DNA of 33,782 nucleotides, taken from a virus. The notes beneath the pieces were generated by a model, which saw nothing but the letters and a program-made list of their open reading frames with translations, did no database searches and had not been told where the DNA came from. A program made the translations under genes and the position numbers. This document shows positions 30,177 through 33,782 of the stretch, piece after piece (positions within the stretch are counted from its first letter, which is position 1; every line of letters starts with the position of its first letter). The stretch lies in IMG/VR virus record IMGVR_UViG_3300004805_000021, positions 1 to 33,782 of that record; one strand, 5' to 3'.

Positions 30177-30581
30177 TTATTCATCAAAAACTACAATATA
30201 ATTTCCATCAATAATTGCTGTTTCACGTTCCTCAGATGTTTCAAACCATTCGACCTCAGTAATATCACCTTCACCTTCGAAGTCGATATAATTCAAACCA
30301 TAGATAAATCCATTGTTATTATCATCAATAGGATATTTACAGTCAGCTTTGACAGAATCCCATGAAATCCTTTGAACATATTCTTTTTCATGTTTAAGTT
30401 CTTGTATAACATCAGATTCATTAACATACTTACCAAGCCAATGTTTAATCATATTAACTCGTTCAATCAGAGCACCCTTACACTCTATAATCTCTTCATC
30501 GGTAAGTGTAGTCAATGATGTGTGAAGTTCTTCTGCTTCATTCCAAGAGGCAATTAGATCGTTTTTTAATTCTTGTTCCAT
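30177..30581 (-). CDS. Unknown acidic early protein (134 aa)
   Basis: Helical first half (DLIASWNEAEELHTSLTTLTDEEIIECKGALIERVNMIKHWL) and an acidic beta end (FEGEGDITEVEWFETSEERETAIIDGNYIVVFDE). No family recognised; acidity would suit a DNA-mimic or binding protein, which is a guess. Confidence 0.7.
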   Translation of the reverse strand: MEQELKNDLIASWNEAEELHTSLTTLTDEEIIECKGALIERVNMIKHWLGKYVNESDVIQELKHEKEYVQRISWDSVKADCKYPIDDNNNGFIYGLNYIDFEGEGDITEVEWFETSEERETAIIDGNYIVVFDE

Positions 30582-30603
30582 AGTTGTTGATTTATATTTG
30601 ATT

Positions 30604-30634
30604 CAAAGATACAAATAATAAATTTACTGTGCAA
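30604..30634 (-). promoter_or_regulatory. Early promoter of the 30581 gene
   Basis: Consensus -33; -7 TATCTTTG. Confidence 0.85.
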
Positions 30635-30644
30635 ATAATTTTAA

Positions 30645-30741
30645 CATAAAAAAAGCGAACCCTTTGGAGATCCGCTTTAAATATTATAAGATATATTTTT
30701 ATGAAAGAGTTTCCTTCCAAATACCTTCTAATAATCCTTTA
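30645..30741 (-). ncRNA. Candidate small RNA between promoter and terminator
   Basis: The early promoter at 30748 is followed by about 65 bases without an ATG-started frame and then by the terminator at 30652-30678. A promoter-terminator pair with no gene could give an RNA of about 95 bases. It could also be the rest of a deleted gene: one frame without a start reads VKGLLEGIWKETLS. Confidence 0.35.
30652..30678 (-). terminator. Intrinsic terminator
   Basis: AAAGCG / CGCTTT stem, T-run on the minus strand. Confidence 0.65.
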
Positions 30742-30747
30742 ACACTA

Positions 30748-30778
30748 CAAACTTATGACAAATTTATTTACTGTACAA
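30748..30778 (-). promoter_or_regulatory. Early promoter without a following gene
   Basis: -33 variant TTGTACAGTAAA; -7 TAAGTTTG. Confidence 0.75.
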
Positions 30779-30785
30779 ATAAAAA

Positions 30786-30950
30786 TTAACTTTTTTTATA
30801 ATGCCAATAAAAATTTTTATATGCTTTATAATATTTTTTACCTAAACAACACTCACGAATATGACTACTACCAATTCCCAAAATCCTTCCTGCTTCTGAA
30901 CTCGAATCCCATTCTTTAATAAAATTATTATTTTTAGTTTGATTGTTCAT
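30786..30950 (-). pseudogene. NUMOD1-like remnant of a homing endonuclease
   Basis: 54 residues, MNNQTKNNNFIKEWDSSSEAG... with RILGIGSSHIRECCLGKK and a FYWHYKK end. This is the layout of NUMOD1 DNA-binding motifs (xWxSxxEAxxxLGIxxxxIxxxCxGK...WxY) at the C-terminus of HNH and GIY-YIG homing enzymes. The nuclease part is missing. Its start overlaps the end of the 31167 gene by 17 bases, so it could still be made as a small DNA-binding protein. Confidence 0.65.
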
Positions 30951-31167
30951 CAATATAATCTTCCCAATCCTTCACTTCTTGTGCAAGGGTTTCATCGAAT
31001 TCTCTTTGATTCATATATACTAAACCCCAACCATCCTCTTTGTAATCCTCTTTTCCAGCTTCACCAGTTTTCAGAATATCCTTATCAAAGATAAAGCATT
31101 CTATTGAACCATCGGTGACAAGTCTTTGAATTGCCCCATCTTCGATAACTATTATTAATCGTGTCAT
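30934..31167 (-). CDS. Unknown early protein (77 aa)
   Basis: MTRLIIVIEDGAIQRLVTDGSIECFIFDKDILKTGE...EVKDWEDYIDEQSN. The start (IIVIEDGAIQRLVTDG) resembles small proteins seen in other mobile elements; function unknown. Confidence 0.7.
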   Translation of the reverse strand: MTRLIIVIEDGAIQRLVTDGSIECFIFDKDILKTGEAGKEDYKEDGWGLVYMNQREFDETLAQEVKDWEDYIDEQSN

Positions 31168-31190
31168 TGTTTTATGTTTTAAATGTTAAG

Positions 31191-31221
31191 CAAATATACA
31201 AAGAATAAATTTACTGTGCAA
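31191..31221 (-). promoter_or_regulatory. Early promoter of the 31167 gene
   Basis: Consensus -33, one base from the upstream stop; -7 TATATTTG. Confidence 0.85.
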
Positions 31222-31222
31222 A

Positions 31223-31552
31223 TTAAATTTCCTTTATGATTTCAACAATTTCTTCGTCAACATCATAATTTTCTCCCTCAATTTCTTTAAGGATTGCAAT
31301 TAACAACTGGAAATCCAAGTCTTCCATTGTGACATCAGAATAATCATCACCCATATCTAAGGTAATAGATTCGTTAAGAGCATCCACCCTATAAACAGTT
31401 TCACTAAATTGATCGTCAATAGTTCTATATACAGGGCTATTGTTTAAGAATACCGATACTATTTTCTTTTGGGTTAAAGTATCACATATTGCAGAGATCA
31501 CATCAAGATGCAAACTAATGTAATCATTTTCAAATTCGATTGCTTTTTTCAT
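31223..31552 (-). CDS. Unknown acidic early protein (109 aa)
   Basis: MKKAIEFENDYISLHLDVISAICDTLTQKKIVSVFLNN..., ending LKEIEGENYDVDEEIVEIIKEI. Alpha/beta, strongly acidic end. No family. Confidence 0.7.
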   Translation of the reverse strand: MKKAIEFENDYISLHLDVISAICDTLTQKKIVSVFLNNSPVYRTIDDQFSETVYRVDALNESITLDMGDDYSDVTMEDLDFQLLIAILKEIEGENYDVDEEIVEIIKEI

Positions 31553-31570
31553 AGTTGTTTAATTTTGATA

Positions 31571-31601
31571 CAAATTTACAAAGAATAAATTTACTGTGCA
31601 A
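31571..31601 (-). promoter_or_regulatory. Early promoter of the 31552 gene
   Basis: Consensus -33; -7 TAAATTTG. Confidence 0.85.
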
Positions 31602-31602
31602 A

Positions 31603-31842
31603 TTAATTTACTTCAAATGTTTCATTGTCAATCATCATTCCGTTTTCTTCATACTTTCTGATCTCTTCCCTGTCCAGAGCATCCTGAATAATATCCCAAT
31701 TGGTTTCATCTTCTTCAAGGTATTCTTTTAAAGACCACTCTTCGGGAAATTCCATTTCTTTGGGGACTTCGATTTCAACTACTGTTTCAATCGAATAGTA
31801 TCTTGTTGCTAATACTTTAATCTTTTTTGTTTCGTTACTCAT
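31603..31842 (-). CDS. Unknown acidic early protein (79 aa)
   Basis: From ATG 31842: MSNETKKIKVLATRYYSIETVVEIEVPKEMEFPEEWSLKEYLEEDE... A beta start and acidic helices. Its ATG overlaps the stop of the small membrane frame upstream (ATGAGTAA), so it depends on the 32279 promoter. Confidence 0.65.
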   Translation of the reverse strand: MSNETKKIKVLATRYYSIETVVEIEVPKEMEFPEEWSLKEYLEEDETNWDIIQDALDREEIRKYEENGMMIDNETFEVN

Positions 31843-31980
31843 CTTCGTCAAATATTAATGAAATATAACCAAATAATAATAAAGTCCAACCTGCAAGTGA
31901 AAAAGCAAAAATGTTGGTCACAATGCACATACAAATAATACAAGTGCAAATATGAAAATTGTAAATCTAAATTCGTGCAT
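31835..31980 (-). pseudogene. Small two-helix membrane protein, probably frameshifted
   Basis: Frame one, MHEFRFTIFIFALVLFVCAL-stop (31980-31918), and frame two, MCIVTNIFAFSLAGW... ending LIFDEDE (31930-31835), would join by one added base into a 48-residue protein with two membrane helices. Either both short peptides are real, or the gene is broken. It lies between coupled genes in an operon. Confidence 0.45.
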
Positions 31981-31985
31981 GATAT

Positions 31986-32279
31986 TTAGTCAATTAAAAT
32001 ATTATAAACATTATCGTCTTCCCTTCCAACTTCGGTCACAATGTAACCCCAACGATTAACAAAATGATAGCCTTCGGCAATATAAAATTCGGTTTCATCG
32101 GTTTCACCCTCACCCTCAAGGATTGTCCAGATTTTTTGATGTGGCTGTGCCGTAACAAATTCCAACTCTTCACCATAGGTTTCAAACATGATTCCGTCAA
32201 AGGAAGTGTCTTCTTGTAAATGGTTTTTGATTGGTTTGAATTTATCCAAGAATTCTTCGTAAGTCATTTTAGTTTCCAT
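31986..32279 (-). CDS. Unknown acidic early protein (97 aa)
   Basis: From ATG 32279: METKMTYEEFLDKFKPIKNHLQEDTSFDGIMFETYGEELEFV, then a WTILEGEGETDETEFYIAEGYHFVNRWGYIV beta segment. Small proteins with the GYHFVNRxGYxV pattern are known from phages and Bacteroidota elements without function. Confidence 0.7.
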   Translation of the reverse strand: METKMTYEEFLDKFKPIKNHLQEDTSFDGIMFETYGEELEFVTAQPHQKIWTILEGEGETDETEFYIAEGYHFVNRWGYIVTEVGREDDNVYNILID

Positions 32280-32302
32280 AGTTTTTGATTTAATTGTTAA
32301 GG

Positions 32303-32333
32303 CAAAGCTACAACAAATAAATTTACTGTGCAA
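32303..32333 (-). promoter_or_regulatory. Early promoter of the 32279 unit
   Basis: Consensus -33; -7 TAGCTTTG. It serves up to three or four frames. Confidence 0.85.
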
Positions 32334-32349
32334 ATTTTTACCAATAATT

Positions 32350-33024
32350 TTATTCGAGCCACAATTTAACAGCATCATCGAAATTCTTTGTTGCATCTTC
32401 ATCATCAGGATCAGGCAAACTTAAATTGTACACCTGACCGACAACCACCTTTTCACGTTTGATTTCAATTCCTTCTCCATGTGGTTCAACACCAGCATCA
32501 AAGAAATTGTGACAGATAAAAGGTTCACCGTAACTGTGTACCGTTCTTGAATCCTTTCCTGACCTGTTCATCCCAAGAAATTCCTCAATGGCATCAGACA
32601 CATCGCCATCATTCATGTGTGCATCAGATAAGGATTCAGCCTGATCAATCGCCTGTTGTAGTGTGGTAAATTCACCAAGCGAAGTTGGAATGTCGTCAAT
32701 CTCCCTGTATTCTTCTTCTTCATTTGCCCACAGAGTATGTTCCTCAATGGAAGTCCAGACCTTGTGGGTTCTTTTAACCATACCAAGCAATTCACAATCC
32801 TGCATATACTCTTCCTCACTTGTGTAGATATAGGATTCAACTACTGTTCCGTCAGCAAGAAAACAATCAATGGCATAAGTTTCTTCCTCTGAATTTATAC
32901 AACCCATTGGTGAAAAATAACAAAATTCTTTGTTTCCCTCTTCAAGATCAGACCTTAAATCAAGGTTGTTGATGTGATCGTGGTTCTTGATCTTTTCTTT
33001 GATAACTATTTTAATATCTTCCAT
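32350..33024 (-). CDS. Large acidic early protein (224 aa)
   Basis: MEDIKIVIKEKIKNHDHINNLDLRSDLEEGNKEF..., with acidic stretches (WANEEEEYREIDDIP) and a basic patch near IEIKREKVVVGQVYNL. The largest gene of the array. It starts two bases after the 33278 gene's stop, so the two are co-transcribed. No domain recognised. Confidence 0.7.
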   Translation of the reverse strand: MEDIKIVIKEKIKNHDHINNLDLRSDLEEGNKEFCYFSPMGCINSEEETYAIDCFLADGTVVESYIYTSEEEYMQDCELLGMVKRTHKVWTSIEEHTLWANEEEEYREIDDIPTSLGEFTTLQQAIDQAESLSDAHMNDGDVSDAIEEFLGMNRSGKDSRTVHSYGEPFICHNFFDAGVEPHGEGIEIKREKVVVGQVYNLSLPDPDDEDATKNFDDAVKLWLE

Positions 33025-33026
33025 GA

Positions 33027-33278
33027 TTATAAATTTATAGGTGTAACAAAAACTCTTTCAGCAAAATAATCCCATTCATGAAGTTTTTCACAAATAACAT
33101 CAAATTCATTTTCATCTTCCAATAAATCAGAATCAAATACTGAAACTGCAATATCTTCAACATCGTTATCCATTTCACTTTCTGTTTTTTTTACATTTGG
33201 TTTAGGTCGAACGGCTATTAAACCTCGACTTTCACCATCAATATCAAGTATTTTATAAATCTTTTCTGTATCGTACAT
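33027..33278 (-). CDS. Unknown acidic early protein (83 aa)
   Basis: MYDTEKIYKILDIDGESRGLIAVRPKPNVKKTESEMDND..., ending YFAERVFVTPINL. First gene of a pair with the 33024 gene. Confidence 0.65.
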   Translation of the reverse strand: MYDTEKIYKILDIDGESRGLIAVRPKPNVKKTESEMDNDVEDIAVSVFDSDLLEDENEFDVICEKLHEWDYFAERVFVTPINL

Positions 33279-33302
33279 TGTATTAGTGTTTTAATGTTAG
33301 AA

Positions 33303-33333
33303 CAAAGATATGATAAAATTATTTACTGTGCAA
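33303..33333 (-). promoter_or_regulatory. Early promoter of the 33278-33024 pair
   Basis: Consensus -33; -7 TATCTTTG. The box encodes the AQ-TAA end of the gene upstream. Confidence 0.85.
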
Positions 33334-33782
33334 ATTCAGGAACATTTATTTTTACAGGTTCAACAACAAACCCCGAATCATCTTTGTATTTAGCCAGATG
33401 ATTGTCCTTTATATATCTTTCAGCATCTTTTCGTTTCAGGAATTTCTTAACATAATAACCCATGCTGTATGAGTAACTGAATCCATATTTTTTCTTTCTG
33501 ACAAAATATCCATACTGTTCAGAATGCAGAATATAATGATCAGTTGTAGAGTAGTCCGTTTTAGGCTTTGCGGTGCGTTGTGCTGCACGATCTCTTCTTC
33601 GGGTACTCCTTACATTGTCCAGACCATAAGTGCTGTTAAAATTGATATAAAAGCCCCCTGCCTTTCCATAGTATTCCTCCCACTCTTTTATTGTTTCTCT
33701 TGCATGATTTGTTGAAGTAAATGTAACTGAAGGTTTAACCAACAAACCTTTTTCCAGTATAGGTTTTTCACAATAATAAGGT
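33323..33782 (-). CDS. Basic early protein, open to the window edge
   Basis: The frame is open to the end of the window (PYYCEKPILEKG before the first visible ATG at 33745), so the start is probably outside. Visible: VKPSVTFTSTNHARETIKEWEEYYGKAGGFYI, a basic middle (STRRRDRAAQRTAKPK) and Tyr-rich repeats (YGFSYSYSMGYYVKKFLKRKDAERYIKDNH). It ends EFAQ at a promoter box. No family recognised. Confidence 0.65.
   Translation of the reverse strand, partial: PYYCEKPILEKGLLVKPSVTFTSTNHARETIKEWEEYYGKAGGFYINFNSTYGLDNVRSTRRRDRAAQRTAKPKTDYSTTDHYILHSEQYGYFVRKKKYGFSYSYSMGYYVKKFLKRKDAERYIKDNHLAKYKDDSGFVVEPVKINVPEFAQ

Noticed and set aside
17727-33333. Regularly recurring 12-base repeat considered as a CRISPR array
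   Set aside because: Spacing is variable and gene-sized, the repeat always pairs with TAnnTTTG 11 bases away and sits before starts; it is a promoter.

Overview
The window looks like part of a large, AT-rich bacteriophage genome whose host belongs to the Bacteroidota, probably the Flavobacteriia or a relative. The main reasons are: promoters of the Bacteroidota type (-33 TTG, -7 TAnnTTTG); signal peptides ending in SNAQ; small, densely packed unknown genes; a phage-type dNMP kinase; virion-like proteins; and many selfish elements (IS200/IS605-type units and HNH or other homing-endonuclease genes). No rRNA, tRNA or CRISPR array was seen.

Layout. (1) 1-16.5 kb is a mixed-strand region. It carries a nucleotidyltransferase, probable virion proteins (acidic, Pro/Ala-rich, or with a zinc ribbon), a dNMP kinase, an SF1 helicase, a GH16 glycosidase and several small genes. 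Many of these genes follow a coding-strand box A(C/T)TATTTAT(A/T) placed about 11-16 bases before the ATG, which I read as a late promoter. Several putative structural proteins share two short peptide modules (RIKxMxGIxE-like and ILVTExQMxxI-like) that resemble capsid-targeting tags. (2) 16.55-17.1 kb has no recognisable gene and contains an unusual G-tract/ATACCC-repeat patch at the switch between the two halves. (3) 17.1-33.8 kb is a leftward array of about 35 small genes. Almost every gene or two-gene unit has its own copy of one promoter, TTGCACAGTAAA-N11-TAnnTTTG. I count 31 copies on the minus strand, all with exactly 11 bases between the boxes. This looks like an early/host-takeover region. 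At least five of its genes encode exported proteins or lipoproteins.

Selfish DNA. Three IS605-like elements (3418-5165, 14446-15773, 27331-29110) and one 184-base non-coding unit (989-1172) share the same right end, and their inferred insertion sites are TTTAT or TTTAC. Removing them in silico restores two interrupted reading frames (3102-5299 and 14427-16240). One element has lost the first two thirds of tnpB and carries a PD-(D/E)XK-type endonuclease gene in its place. HNH genes or fragments lie at 22437, 24894 and 26913, and a NUMOD1 remnant at 30786.

Several genes are broken or recoded at A-runs (1206-2473, 17766-17893) or elsewhere (29685-30084, 31835-31980). The two A-run cases have plausible -1 slippery sites, but assembly error or mutation cannot be excluded from the sequence alone.
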